Origin: CAYLLN01 sp036496265
GTDB taxonomy: Bacteria; Planctomycetota; Planctomycetia; Pirellulales; Pirellulaceae
DNA length: 64,000 nt
Assembly: GCA_036496265.1 (NCBI GenBank)
Contig: DASXLL010000319.1
Location: 1 to 64,000 of the forward strand
Direction of reading: 5' to 3'
In this document: one piece after another, positions 51,330 through 60,231 of the stretch
How positions within the stretch are numbered: position 1 is the stretch's first letter
How the letters are laid out: the number at the start of each line of letters is the position of its first letter
Position numbers and translations under genes: made by a program
Notes under the pieces: generated by a model
What the model saw: only the letters and a program-made list of their open reading frames with translations
Databases searched by the model: none
Told to the model about the DNA's origin: nothing

Positions 51330-52853
51330 TCATGATTTCTTGGCTTTTTTGCCATTCTTCGCCGGCCGGCGGTCGAGATTTTGGCTCGAATCCATCTTGG
51401 CCAGGTCTTCCGCGGTCGGGCTACCGCCGAACTGTTTGTAGTACAGCTCTTGAAACGGATTGATCTTGGGGCCGACGACTTTTTCGTTGACCATGAGGGG
51501 CAGTGCCTCGGCCCAAAACGTCTCGTACGCCGCTGCCAATCCTTTGGCGACTTCGGGATGCTGGGCCAGCACATCGTGCTTTTCGCCGGGATCTGCAGGC
51601 ACGTCAAACAATTGCCATTTCGGCTCCGCGGCTCCATTTTCTGAGACCAGGTGCCAGCGCGTGTTTCGCACGCTGCACATTCTAAACTTCGACTCGTTCG
51701 GATCGGCAAATTTGGGCCAACGGCCCACGTGCGTAAACAGCACACGGTCCGGCCAGCTCGAGGAGGGATTTTCTAACAGCGGCACCAGACTGCGTCCTTC
51801 GACCTGCGGCTGCACATCATCGGGGATTTTTGCCCCGGCAATTGCAGCGAGCGTTCGAAACAGATCGATGTGCGCCGTCAGAGCATTGCAATCGGCCGGC
51901 TGAATCATGCCCGGCCAGCGCCAGAACGAGCTGGCATGAGTTCCACCCAGCCACGCGGTTCCCTTCGCGCCGTGCATGCCGGCGTTGAACACGCTTACGC
52001 CGGCCGTGCCGCCATTGTCATTCATAAAAATCACGAGCGTGTCTTTGGCGATTCCCCACTCATCAAGTTTGGCCAGCAGCTTGCCAATATTCTGGTCAAT
52101 GTTGTGGATCATACCGAAGAAGCTCTCGGCATTCGGCGGAAGGCCTTGGCCCTCGTAGATCGCCTTGTCCTCGGGACGCGCGACATAGGGACCGTGCGGC
52201 GCGTTGGTCGGAATGTAAGCGAAGAACGGCTTGCCGCTCGTGCGCCGCTCGTCGATCCACTTGGTCGCCCGGGCGTAGAAGATGTCGGTGCAGTAGCCCT
52301 GCGTTTTTTCGAATGTTCCATTGTGCAGAATCGCCGGATCGAAGTACTTGTTGCCCGGCGCATCGCCGCACGAGCCAGGATAAATCTGTCCGATCCCTCC
52401 GCCGCCGTGAATGAACACTTCATCGAAGCCGCGTCGGCCCGGTTGATATTCGGCTTCGTCCCCCAGATGCCATTTTCCGAAAATGCCCGTGGCATACCCC
52501 GCGGATTGAAGCACTTGCGCGATCGTGGTGGCTTTGAGAGTTAGCCGCTCGCGCTCGAGAATCGTATGCGTGATGCCGTTTTTGAACTCGTGCCGTCCCG
52601 TCATCAACGCGCTGCGTGTCGGCGAACAGGTTGGGCTGACGTGAAAATCGGTAAACCGCAGCGCCTGGCTGCGCAGCTTGTCGAGATTCGGCGTTTTGAG
52701 AACGGGGTTGCCGTGGGCCGATATGTCACCGAAGCCCTGGTCATCCGTCAACAGAAAAATAATGTTGGGCCGCTTACCAGCTAGCGACTGAGCCCGAGCG
52801 GCCGCTGATAATCCGACGAGCAAAGCAAGACAAAAAAGAAGTACGTGTCTCAT
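51330..52853 (-). CDS. Arylsulfatase (formylglycine type), secreted
   Basis: About 507 residues from ATG 52853 (MRHVLLFCLALLVGLS), with a signal peptide ending near ARA. The sulfatase domain begins KRPNIIFLLTDDQGFGDISA (metal Asp-Asp). The active-site signature CSPTRSALMTGRH is present, with Cys76 to be converted to formylglycine. IFGKWHLGDEAEYQPGRRG and NDNGGTAGVSVFNAGMHGAK carry further catalytic and Ca-binding residues. It removes sulfate esters from polysaccharides or small molecules outside the cytoplasm. The gene is monocistronic and convergent with the sulfotransferase. Confidence 0.92.
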   Translation of the reverse strand: MRHVLLFCLALLVGLSAAARAQSLAGKRPNIIFLLTDDQGFGDISAHGNPVLKTPNLDKLRSQALRFTDFHVSPTCSPTRSALMTGRHEFKNGITHTILERERLTLKATTIAQVLQSAGYATGIFGKWHLGDEAEYQPGRRGFDEVFIHGGGGIGQIYPGSCGDAPGNKYFDPAILHNGTFEKTQGYCTDIFYARATKWIDERRTSGKPFFAYIPTNAPHGPYVARPEDKAIYEGQGLPPNAESFFGMIHNIDQNIGKLLAKLDEWGIAKDTLVIFMNDNGGTAGVSVFNAGMHGAKGTAWLGGTHASSFWRWPGMIQPADCNALTAHIDLFRTLAAIAGAKIPDDVQPQVEGRSLVPLLENPSSSWPDRVLFTHVGRWPKFADPNESKFRMCSVRNTRWHLVSENGAAEPKWQLFDVPADPGEKHDVLAQHPEVAKGLAAAYETFWAEALPLMVNEKVVGPKINPFQELYYKQFGGSPTAEDLAKMDSSQNLDRRPAKNGKKAKKS

Positions 52854-52906
52854 TGTGGTTTGAGAATTGGAGGCAATGAAAAATGGTTCGTGAACGCTAT
52901 TACTTG

Positions 52907-53125
52907 TCAATTTAACATTTCAATCTCAACGAATTGGCTGCTCCGAATGGAAAAAAGCTTTTGACGCTTCCTAGTGTCTGATTCACAAATCCATACCTCG
53001 GCTGTGCCGGAATAGCGCTCCAGCTTGCCAAGGACGCCTTTGCGCCAGAGGCGGTCGCCATACGGCGCCAGAGGGAAATCGTGCTGGGGTTTATTTGATG
53101 CATCGGTCACGCTAGACTTGGCCAT
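52907..53125 (-). CDS. Small protein with an integrase-arm-like motif
   Basis: A 72-residue frame from ATG 53125 (MAKSSVTDASNKPQHDFPLA). The segment DFPLAPYGDRLWRKGVLGKL resembles the short N-terminal arm of many planctomycete phage-type integrases, where a Phe-Pro-Leu, a Trp-x-Lys and a Gly-Lys precede the core. There is no catalytic domain. It lies about 165 bases from the tRNA-Ser gene. It may be a real small gene or the leftover of an integrase. Weak support. Confidence 0.35.
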   Translation of the reverse strand: MAKSSVTDASNKPQHDFPLAPYGDRLWRKGVLGKLERYSGTAEVWICESDTRKRQKLFSIRSSQFVEIEMLN

Positions 53126-53291
53126 TGTCCGCCTTAGCCTTTTTGCCGAGCGAGGCGGGGGCACAACACGCGAACGAAAGCAGTTGATCGCGTGTCATTT
53201 CTGTGCGGGAGGGATCTGCAAGCTCAAATCGTTGTCAAATCCCAAACACTCAAATGTGACAAGTCAAGAATACGTGTGAAAACACGATGTT

Positions 53292-53382
<91 letters not shown>

Positions 53383-53390
53383 TCCGCTTG

Positions 53391-53444
53391 AAATCGCTCG
53401 TCGCAACTGGTTGATGCGTAACCAATTGCGGCGAGCGATTTTTT
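53391..53444 (+). terminator. Terminator after tRNA-Ser
   Basis: A long hairpin: AAATCGCTCG (53391-53400) pairs with CGAGCGATTT (53432-53441), with inner AACTGGTT/AACCAATT, and a T run follows (53439-53444). It lies 10 bases after the tRNA end. The T-rich end also allows partial use in the other direction. Confidence 0.85.
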
Positions 53445-53628
53445 CGCCCAAAAACGCCGGGCTGCAGAAAAAATGTCGGAACCTGTCTAATCGGCCATTG
53501 GCGAAGCCGCTCTCACTTTCAGGGGCGACGGGGCGGTCGAGGATTTGCTTGTCGGTGAGGGTGGTGGACCAGCCGAAAGTGGCGAATACGACAGCGGTCG
53601 AGATCAGCGAGAGTTCCCGCGGCGGCAA

Positions 53629-55236
53629 TTATTTCGTGAAAGGCGCAAACTGCTGCGCGACCTGTTTGGCGCTGCGCAAACCATCGACTGCGGCGCTGAT
53701 GATGCCGCCGGCGTAACCCGCCCCCTCGCCGACGGGAAATAAGCCCGCGATGCCCGGCGCTTGCCGCGAAACTGGATCGCGGCAGATTCGCACGGGTGAA
53801 CTTCCCCGCATTTCAGGACCCACCAGAGTGGCGTTTTCTAAGAAATCGCCCCGCCATTGGCGATCCATGAGCGGCAGGCCGACTCGGAGTGCTGAAATTA
53901 CTGCTGGCGGCAGCACGCTGCTGAGATTTGCCGAAATCACTCCCCGCGGAAAGGAGCTTGCCAACTGCTCGCCGCCTCGCGGTCCACGTTGTCCCACAAA
54001 ATCGGCCGCTCGTTGAATCGGGGCCAGATACGAAGAGCGACCGAGCTCAAAAGCAGCCGCTTCATATTGCCGCTGCAATTCCACCCCGGCCAGAGGATGG
54101 TCGCTGCCGAATTCGCTCGGCTGGAGCGTCACCATCACACCGCTGTTGGCAAACTGCGTGTCGTGCCGCGAATTGCTCATCCCGTTCGTGCAGAACATTC
54201 CTGGCTCCGACACGCTGGGAATCACCACGCCGCCTGCGCACATGCAGAATGTGAATACTTCGCGTTGTCCGCGCATAATAAGCGAATAATCGGCGGCTCC
54301 CAGAATTCGCTCGTAGCTTTCACAACGGCCGCCGTATTTGTGTCGATTCACCTGCGTCTGACGCTGCTCAATCCTCAATCCCAGTTGAAACGCCTTTCGC
54401 TCCATGGGCACGCCGATGCGATAGAGCATTTCGTAGGTGTCCCGAGCGCTGTGGCCGATCGCCAGCACCACGACAGACGCCGGCACGAACCCGCTGGATG
54501 TGCTCACGCCCCGCACTTGTCCATCGGCCAGATGCAACTCTTCCAGGCGACAGCGAAACCGATACTCCCCTCCGAGCTGCTCGATCTTTCGGCGGAAGTT
54601 GCGAACGAGCAGCGGCAGGCGGTTGCTGCCCAGGTGCGGACGCTGTTCATAACGGATTTCCGGCTTGCCCCCACACTCGACCATCCGCTCGAGCACCCAA
54701 TCAACATCTGGCCCGCTCAGCCGGCATGTGAGCTTTCCGTCGCTAAACGTGCCGGCGCCACCCTCACCGAATAGATAGTTGTTTTCACGGTCCAGTGGTC
54801 CACCTCGGTCAAATGCCCGAATCGCCGGCACGCGCTCCTTCACCGGCTCACCACGCTCCAGGATTAGCGGTCTAAATCCTCGCAGCGCCAGATAATACGC
54901 CGCCAAGATTCCCCCTGGCCCCGAACCAACGACAATGGGACGCTCGTTCAAAGGCATCGTGCCCAGCGGCGGCTCGTCGAATTGGGGTGGCTCAAAGCGC
55001 TCGATTCCACGTCCGGCAACATTTGTTGCTTGCCACTCAGCCTCGCCCGGCCCAGTGACAACCAACGTATAGACGAACCGCAATGCCTCCCGCGACCGTG
55101 CATCCAAACTCTTGCGCAGAATTCGCCAGGTAAATTGCTCGCGAACATTAAGACCCAGCCGCTTGGCGATAAGCTCGCGCAACTTTTCTTCTGGTTCTTC
55201 GACCGATAGTTCGAGATTGGTCAGACGGAGTGGCAT
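53629..55236 (-). CDS. FAD-dependent oxidoreductase of the COG2509 family
   Basis: A 535-residue cytoplasmic flavoprotein. Residues 1-90 form the N-terminal domain of this family (MPLRLTNLELSVEEPEEKLR, WRILRKSLDARSRE). The FAD-binding Rossmann motif follows (RPIVVGSGPGGILAAYYLAL). Further family signs are NNYLFGEGGAGTFSDGKLTC, RPHLGSNRLP, VLAIGHSARDTYEML and FTFCMCAGGVVIPSVSEPG, with FPVGEGAGYAGGIISAAVDG near the C-terminus. The reaction of COG2509 proteins is not established. It shares a 228-base divergent promoter region with the biosynthetic cluster. Confidence 0.87.
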   Translation of the reverse strand: MPLRLTNLELSVEEPEEKLRELIAKRLGLNVREQFTWRILRKSLDARSREALRFVYTLVVTGPGEAEWQATNVAGRGIERFEPPQFDEPPLGTMPLNERPIVVGSGPGGILAAYYLALRGFRPLILERGEPVKERVPAIRAFDRGGPLDRENNYLFGEGGAGTFSDGKLTCRLSGPDVDWVLERMVECGGKPEIRYEQRPHLGSNRLPLLVRNFRRKIEQLGGEYRFRCRLEELHLADGQVRGVSTSSGFVPASVVVLAIGHSARDTYEMLYRIGVPMERKAFQLGLRIEQRQTQVNRHKYGGRCESYERILGAADYSLIMRGQREVFTFCMCAGGVVIPSVSEPGMFCTNGMSNSRHDTQFANSGVMVTLQPSEFGSDHPLAGVELQRQYEAAAFELGRSSYLAPIQRAADFVGQRGPRGGEQLASSFPRGVISANLSSVLPPAVISALRVGLPLMDRQWRGDFLENATLVGPEMRGSSPVRICRDPVSRQAPGIAGLFPVGEGAGYAGGIISAAVDGLRSAKQVAQQFAPFTK

Positions 55237-55464
55237 TTCATCAATCGTATTCGATCGTCGCGAACTGCGTTGAACGGGCTCCCAACCTCAGGAATGCTCA
55301 CAAATAGCGGCTTCGGGTCCGGGCCATTTCAATACGACGCGGCTCAGGTCTGTGGAGTCGGCTTGTGGATAGTGCGTCTGGCAAGTACATAGTTTTCGGC
55401 TGACGTTACTACCCTGCGTGCGTCATTTTGCCGGTTCTATGCCTTTCTATAGCTTGTCAAATTC

Positions 55465-56286
55465 ATGAGCCTTCCCGAGTTCCGAGCCGATCACATCGAG
55501 ATAGTGCCGGGGACGATTCAGCCGTACGTCGTCATTGGCGGCGGTGTGACTCCCATGGTGGTAGTGCCGGGGGCGGCTGACGGCTTGCGAACCTGCATGG
55601 ATGTCGCCGTTTATTTGGCCTGGTTTTATCGCGAGCGGGTGAAGGACTGTCGGATGCTGATTCTCAGCCGCCGGGAACCGCTGCCTGCGGGTTTCGGAGT
55701 CGAGCAGCACGCCGAAGACATGCTCTGGGCGGTTGAACGGTTGAGTTTTGGCCCAGCGGTGTGGGAGTGTCTGAGCGCCGCTGGTCCCATCGGTCAATGG
55801 GCGGCTACGAAACGGCCCGATCTGGTGCGAGGGCTGATTCTTAGTTCTAGCTACGATTATGTGACGGGTAAGCTTAAGAAATCGCTGGAGCGATGGCTTG
55901 AAATTGCCAGGCAGGGTGGCACGAGCGATCCGTTTTGGAGCGTGATTGAGCCGAAATACCGCCCGCCTGCCGACGTGATCGCGCAGCTCGATCCGGTCCT
56001 GCTTCAGGGCGCAGCGACACCCCGCAGCCCGGAGCGCTTTGACAATCTGTTAACTCCCTTGCTCGACTTGGATCAACGTGATCTCGTCGCTCAGATTTCG
56101 TGTCCAACCTTGGTTGTCGGCGGTGAGGACGATCGGTCTGTTCCGGCGGAGGCGCAACGAGAAATGGCACAGCGAATTTCTGGCGCTCAACTCAAGCTCT
56201 ATCCAGGATTTGGGCACTTCAACGATATGGAAAACCCCGAGTATCAGCCGCTGGTGACTCAGTTTGCCCAAAACTCAATGAGCTGA
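55465..56286 (+). CDS. Alpha/beta hydrolase, first gene of the ACP cluster
   Basis: A 273-residue soluble protein with the alpha/beta-hydrolase pattern. The nucleophile elbow reads CLSAAGPIGQWAATKRPDLV (Ser104), in place of the usual Gly-x-Ser-x-Gly-Gly. The late Asp is in PTLVVGGEDDRSVPAEAQ and the His in YPGFGHFNDMEN. The substitution of both flanking glycines is unusual, but the catalytic Ser appears retained. In a cluster with a carrier protein it could be the thioesterase or product-releasing enzyme (inference). The next gene follows after 163 bases. Confidence 0.75.
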   Translation: MSLPEFRADHIEIVPGTIQPYVVIGGGVTPMVVVPGAADGLRTCMDVAVYLAWFYRERVKDCRMLILSRREPLPAGFGVEQHAEDMLWAVERLSFGPAVWECLSAAGPIGQWAATKRPDLVRGLILSSSYDYVTGKLKKSLERWLEIARQGGTSDPFWSVIEPKYRPPADVIAQLDPVLLQGAATPRSPERFDNLLTPLLDLDQRDLVAQISCPTLVVGGEDDRSVPAEAQREMAQRISGAQLKLYPGFGHFNDMENPEYQPLVTQFAQNSMS

Positions 56287-56449
56287 ATGAGTCACGGGCT
56301 TGTGATCTAATTGCGGACATCGCGAAATCGGCCAGGGGCTATATTTTTGCCCGCATTTACCGCCCACTTGCCCCATTCTTCGGGTACATTTTACCGACTC
56401 GAACGTCGCTTCGGCAGGCAAGGATTCAAGCATCAGGGATTCAGGCATC

Positions 56450-57268
56450 GTGGTCAAATTACTTACTGACGACCAGCTGCATTGCTTTCAGAAGCAAGGA
56501 ATCGTCTATCCGATTCGCGTCCTATCGCCAGACCAATCGCTCGCCTACCGCCACGTATGCGACCGGCTGGAAGCGGAACTTGGTGGTCAGCCGCGGACGG
56601 TCGAAGTTCGGCAAATGCACCTGCATTTTGCCTGGGCCTATCGGCTCGCGACGGAGCCGCGAATTCTGGACGCCGTCGAGGATTTGCTCGGACCCGACCT
56701 CGTGATTTGGGCCACAGAACTGTTTGCAAAACATCCCAGCGATGCAAGCGTGTCCATTGGCTGGCACCGCGATGGGCCCTACATGGGATTGGATCCCGAC
56801 CAGACGCTTACGGCGTGGGTCGCGTTGTCCGAAAGCACTTTAGAAAACGGCTGCATGCGATTTGCCCGCGAGGGGGACCGAAAGCAGACGACTCAATGGC
56901 AAGTTCGAGATTCTCGATCATCCGCCGGTGGACACGTAGCTCGGAACGTTCCGCAAGGAGAAACAGTTCCGGTGATTCTTCAGGCCGGTGAAATGTCTCT
57001 GCACGACGTGCATGTGCTGCACGGGTCTGACCCCAATCGAAGCAACCAGAAGCGCGTCGGGTTTGCGATTCGCTTTACCACGCCCCAAGTCCGTCCCGCA
57101 GTGGACCGACCGCCGGCAATCTTGGCCCGCGGCGCCGACCATTACGGTTATTTTGAGTTGTGGGAGCCACCTTCTGCTGACGACCGAGCCGCGATTGGCG
57201 AAATGCGACTGTCGGCTCGGCGTCACTTGGATGCAACGCTGCAAAATCTACAGACTGCCAGGCGGTAA
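56450..57268 (+). CDS. PhyH-family Fe(II)/2-oxoglutarate dioxygenase
   Basis: A 272-residue protein of the phytanoyl-CoA dioxygenase family. The metal triad is visible as IGWHRDGPYMG (His106, Asp108) and HDVHVLHGSDPNRSNQKRVG (His191). A conserved Arg after it (FAIRF) can bind 2-oxoglutarate. LTAWVALSESTLENGCMRF is also typical. Such enzymes hydroxylate or, less often, halogenate or desaturate small molecules or carrier-bound acyl groups. The start is GTG, close after a repeat of TTCAGGCATC-like sequence. It lies 46 bases before the ACP gene. Confidence 0.88.
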   Translation: MVKLLTDDQLHCFQKQGIVYPIRVLSPDQSLAYRHVCDRLEAELGGQPRTVEVRQMHLHFAWAYRLATEPRILDAVEDLLGPDLVIWATELFAKHPSDASVSIGWHRDGPYMGLDPDQTLTAWVALSESTLENGCMRFAREGDRKQTTQWQVRDSRSSAGGHVARNVPQGETVPVILQAGEMSLHDVHVLHGSDPNRSNQKRVGFAIRFTTPQVRPAVDRPPAILARGADHYGYFELWEPPSADDRAAIGEMRLSARRHLDATLQNLQTARR

Positions 57269-57314
57269 CCGAGTATATCCGCGCTGCACCTGCCCGCCCG
57301 AGTAGCTTCCCCCC

Positions 57315-57572
57315 ATGAATAAGACCGTCGAACAAACGATCCGGGATTACATCGAAAATTCGTTCCTGGCTGAAGACCAGATGGTCGCGCTGGGCAACGA
57401 CGATGACTTGCTGATCGTTCTCGATTCGCTGCAAATCCTGCGAATGCTGATGGATCTCGAAACGGAATACTCCATTCGAGTCGATCCCAGCGAGTTCACG
57501 CCCGAGAATTTGGGGTCCGTCCAGCGGCTGGCTGATTTTGTCGGCCGGAAACTGAGGAGTGCCGCGTGTTAG
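57315..57572 (+). CDS. Free-standing acyl carrier protein
   Basis: An 85-residue acidic four-helix carrier protein. The phosphopantetheine site is LIVLDSLQILRMLMDLETEY, with Ser38 as the attachment point (DSLQ). Acidic helices II and III follow. It is distinct from a fatty-acid ACP, which usually reads DSLDTVE here. The gene overlaps the next one by 7 bases with a GAGGAG ribosome binding site inside its last codons, so the two are coupled. It is probably the central carrier of this cluster. Confidence 0.92.
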   Translation: MNKTVEQTIRDYIENSFLAEDQMVALGNDDDLLIVLDSLQILRMLMDLETEYSIRVDPSEFTPENLGSVQRLADFVGRKLRSAAC

Positions 57573-58888
57573 CTGACGAAGGTCATGCCGGCGCATTGCC
57601 TGCTCGTCCGGTGGTGGTTTGCGGCGCAGGCGCTGCCGGAACGGCTGCCGCGCTGGCCGCAGCGCGATCCGGCGTCGCTGTGCTGCTCATCGAAACCGCG
57701 CCGAACCTGGGCGGGACGGTCGCGAATGTTCTGATTCATACAATCGGCGGACTGTTCGATTCGTCCGGTGATTTCATCAATGACGGCCTGCCACGCGAGC
57801 TTGTTGAACGCTTGCAGGCGGCCGACTCGCGCACTGGCCGTCGAAAAATGGGCCGGTTGGTGGTCTTGCAAGTTTGTCCCAATGTCTATCGCCACACATT
57901 GGAGCGCTGGATCGGCGACGAGCCGCAAATCACGATGCTTCTGGGAGCGACCATTGGCTCGGTTCGGCAGTCGGACGGACAGATCACCGAATTGAGCGTA
58001 AAGTTCCGCGAACAGCACTTCTCCGTTCAGCCGCGAGCCGTTGTCGATGCGACCGGCACCGCCGCTGTGGCCCGGCTGCTGAGTTCATCGCACGTGATTG
58101 ACGATCAGCAGCGCGCTGGGGGCGGCCTGATCTTCCGCCTGCGCAATGCGTCGCCTGGCGCGCTGCAATTTCCCAAGGGGGTAGGCGTAGTGAGCGCAAT
58201 CCGCGCGGCGGCGGATGCTGGAGCGCTGCCGTCTGCGTGCCGCCACGCTTGGCTCGATGCCGGCATCGACCCGGACGAGGCCTTCGTCAAATTGCTCGTT
58301 CCGCTTCCGAGCGGTGCGCTTTCCGCCGCCGGCCAGAACGACGAATATCAAACCGCTCTGGCTACGCAAGCGGCGTTGGTCAACTTCCTCAAGCAACTTC
58401 CCGACTTTCGCGATGCGGTTGTAACGCAAACAGGCAGCCTAGGCATACGCGACGGCGGACGAATCGCCGGCCGCTATACGCTGACTGGGGACGATGTTCG
58501 AGCAGGCCGCACGTTCGCAGATGGCATCTGCCGCTGCGCATGGCCAATTGAATATTGGGATTCCATCCGCGGCGTTTCCATCGAGTATTTGCCCGCAGGG
58601 GCAGCTTATGAGATTCCGATGCGCTGCCTGCAGCTCATGGGCGTCGAAAACTATTGGACGGCCGGTAAATGCCTGTCCGCAGACCGACATGCTCATGCAT
58701 CGGCTCGCGTCGCCGGCGCATGCTGGGCGATGGGGCAGGCGGCTGGCAGGGCTGCGGCCTTGTGCCAGGAACACGAGGAGATCGGTGCGCATGAATCTTT
58801 ACGACCTGTTTCACGCTACGGCGCGACGGCAGCCGAATCATCCCGCGGTAATCATGACAGCGCCCGGCACCGGTCTGTCGTACCGTGA
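57566..58888 (+). CDS. FAD-dependent oxidoreductase of the FAD_oxidored type
   Basis: A 440-residue flavoprotein. The dinucleotide motif is VVVCGAGAAGTAAALAAARS (GxGxxG) near residue 20. LIETAPNLGGTVANVLIHTI and AVVDATGTAAVARLLSS are typical of the FAD-dependent oxidoreductases related to dehydrogenases and desaturases. The C-terminal part has TAGKCLSADRHAHASARVAG followed by ACWAMGQAAGRAAAL. The start is GTG inside the ACP gene. Its last 33 codons overlap the start of the ligase gene by 98 bases. They read as unrelated to the family end, so the overlap could hide a recent stop loss. Confidence 0.82.
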   Translation: MLADEGHAGALPARPVVVCGAGAAGTAAALAAARSGVAVLLIETAPNLGGTVANVLIHTIGGLFDSSGDFINDGLPRELVERLQAADSRTGRRKMGRLVVLQVCPNVYRHTLERWIGDEPQITMLLGATIGSVRQSDGQITELSVKFREQHFSVQPRAVVDATGTAAVARLLSSSHVIDDQQRAGGGLIFRLRNASPGALQFPKGVGVVSAIRAAADAGALPSACRHAWLDAGIDPDEAFVKLLVPLPSGALSAAGQNDEYQTALATQAALVNFLKQLPDFRDAVVTQTGSLGIRDGGRIAGRYTLTGDDVRAGRTFADGICRCAWPIEYWDSIRGVSIEYLPAGAAYEIPMRCLQLMGVENYWTAGKCLSADRHAHASARVAGACWAMGQAAGRAAALCQEHEEIGAHESLRPVSRYGATAAESSRGNHDSARHRSVVP

Positions 58889-60230
58889 GCTGGATGACGC
58901 GGTCACGAGAACCAGTGATCGATTGCGAGCAGCGGGTGTCGTGCCTGGAGAGTGCATCGGGCTACACTGTCCCAGCTCCGCTGAGTACATCATCTTCACG
59001 TACGCGGTGTGGCGCTGCGGCGGCTGCGTCATTCCACTGGCCATGGAGCTTGCGGCTGCGGAAAAGCAAGAGATTTGCCGCTGTCTGGCGATGGACAAGA
59101 TCATCTCGGCGCCGCGAAGCGTTGGCGTATTCTCACCTTTCTGCTGCGGCCCGGCGACCGAGTTGACGCCCCATGCCCAGGTCTTTGCCGTACAAGCCCT
59201 TCCAGAGCGTCCGGCCGCGTTGGACCAAATCAATCCGGCATTTATTCGCTTCAGCTCCGGTACGACCGGAACTGCCAAGGGGGTTGTGCTTTCCCACGAA
59301 ACAGTCCGGGAGCGGATCGCGGCGGCCAACGAGATGCTCGTGATCGGCCCTCAAGATCGCGTCTTGTGGGTTCTTTCAATGGCCTATCACTTCACGGTCT
59401 CGATTGTGGCCTATTTGACTTACGGCGCGACGGTCGTTTTGCCCCGAAATCATTTCGCGGCTGCAATCATCGACGCGGTGCGTACCACGGAGTGCTCGAT
59501 TCTCTATGCTTCGCCTACCCATTATGGGCTGCTGTCGGAGTATCCCCAGGCAGCGCCAATGCCGTCCTTGCGACTAGCGATTTCGACGACCAGCGCGCTC
59601 AATCCGCGCGTTAACAGCCAATTCAACGAGCGATACGGCCGGCCAATCGGTCAGGCGCTCGGCATCATCGAAGTGGGGCTGCCCTGCATCGACGTGGAGC
59701 CGGCCGTCGAGCGTAATAGCATTGGCCGCGTGCTTCCTGCGTATGAACTGCGGATGAACGACGTGGGCCTGGGCGTAGAGGCAAGGGAAATTCTCCTCCG
59801 CGGCCCCGGCATGCTGGATGCTTACTACCACCCCTGGCAAACGCGTGAAGAAATCCTCATCAACGGCTGGTTTCACACAGGTGACGTCGGAAACTTGGAT
59901 GCGGAAGGCCATTTGTATCTGACCGGCCGCACGAAGGACGTAATTAACGTGATGGGCATGAAGTTCTTTCCGCAGGAAGTCGAACGCGTGCTGGCCTCGC
60001 ATCCGGAGGTAGCCGCGGCCAGCGTTTTCGCGGCACTCGACGACCGATGGGGCGAGGCGGTCCAGGCGCGGGTCGTTCTCCGCGGTGGTTCCCGGGACGA
60101 GCATTTGGCCAATCGCTTGCAAGCCTATTGCCGGAAGCGAATCGCGGCCTACAAAGTGCCACAGCAAATCGAGTTTGTGACAACGCTGCCACGCACGGCT
60201 AGCGGAAAGGTATTGCACCGGGCCCTCTGA
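58791..60230 (+). CDS. Class I adenylate-forming ligase (acyl-CoA/acyl-ACP synthetase)
   Basis: About 479 residues from ATG 58791 (MNLYDLFHATARRQPNHPAV). Adenylation motifs are in order: FIRFSSGTTGTAKGVVLSHE (A3), GWFHTGDVGNLDAEGHLYLT (A7), GRTKDVINVMGMKFFPQEVE (A8) and LPRTASGKVLHRAL (A10, catalytic Lys). It activates a carboxylic acid as the acyl-adenylate and passes it to CoA or the neighbouring carrier protein. The specificity pocket cannot be assigned by eye. A longer upstream frame to 58494 is embedded in the previous gene and is not needed. One base separates its stop from the next ATG. Confidence 0.9.
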   Translation: MNLYDLFHATARRQPNHPAVIMTAPGTGLSYRELDDAVTRTSDRLRAAGVVPGECIGLHCPSSAEYIIFTYAVWRCGGCVIPLAMELAAAEKQEICRCLAMDKIISAPRSVGVFSPFCCGPATELTPHAQVFAVQALPERPAALDQINPAFIRFSSGTTGTAKGVVLSHETVRERIAAANEMLVIGPQDRVLWVLSMAYHFTVSIVAYLTYGATVVLPRNHFAAAIIDAVRTTECSILYASPTHYGLLSEYPQAAPMPSLRLAISTTSALNPRVNSQFNERYGRPIGQALGIIEVGLPCIDVEPAVERNSIGRVLPAYELRMNDVGLGVEAREILLRGPGMLDAYYHPWQTREEILINGWFHTGDVGNLDAEGHLYLTGRTKDVINVMGMKFFPQEVERVLASHPEVAAASVFAALDDRWGEAVQARVVLRGGSRDEHLANRLQAYCRKRIAAYKVPQQIEFVTTLPRTASGKVLHRAL

Positions 60231-60231
60231 G

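Noticed and set aside
58494..58790. Upstream extension of the adenylating ligase
   Set aside because: The extra 99 codons lie in another frame of the flavoprotein gene. The family N-terminus fits ATG 58791.
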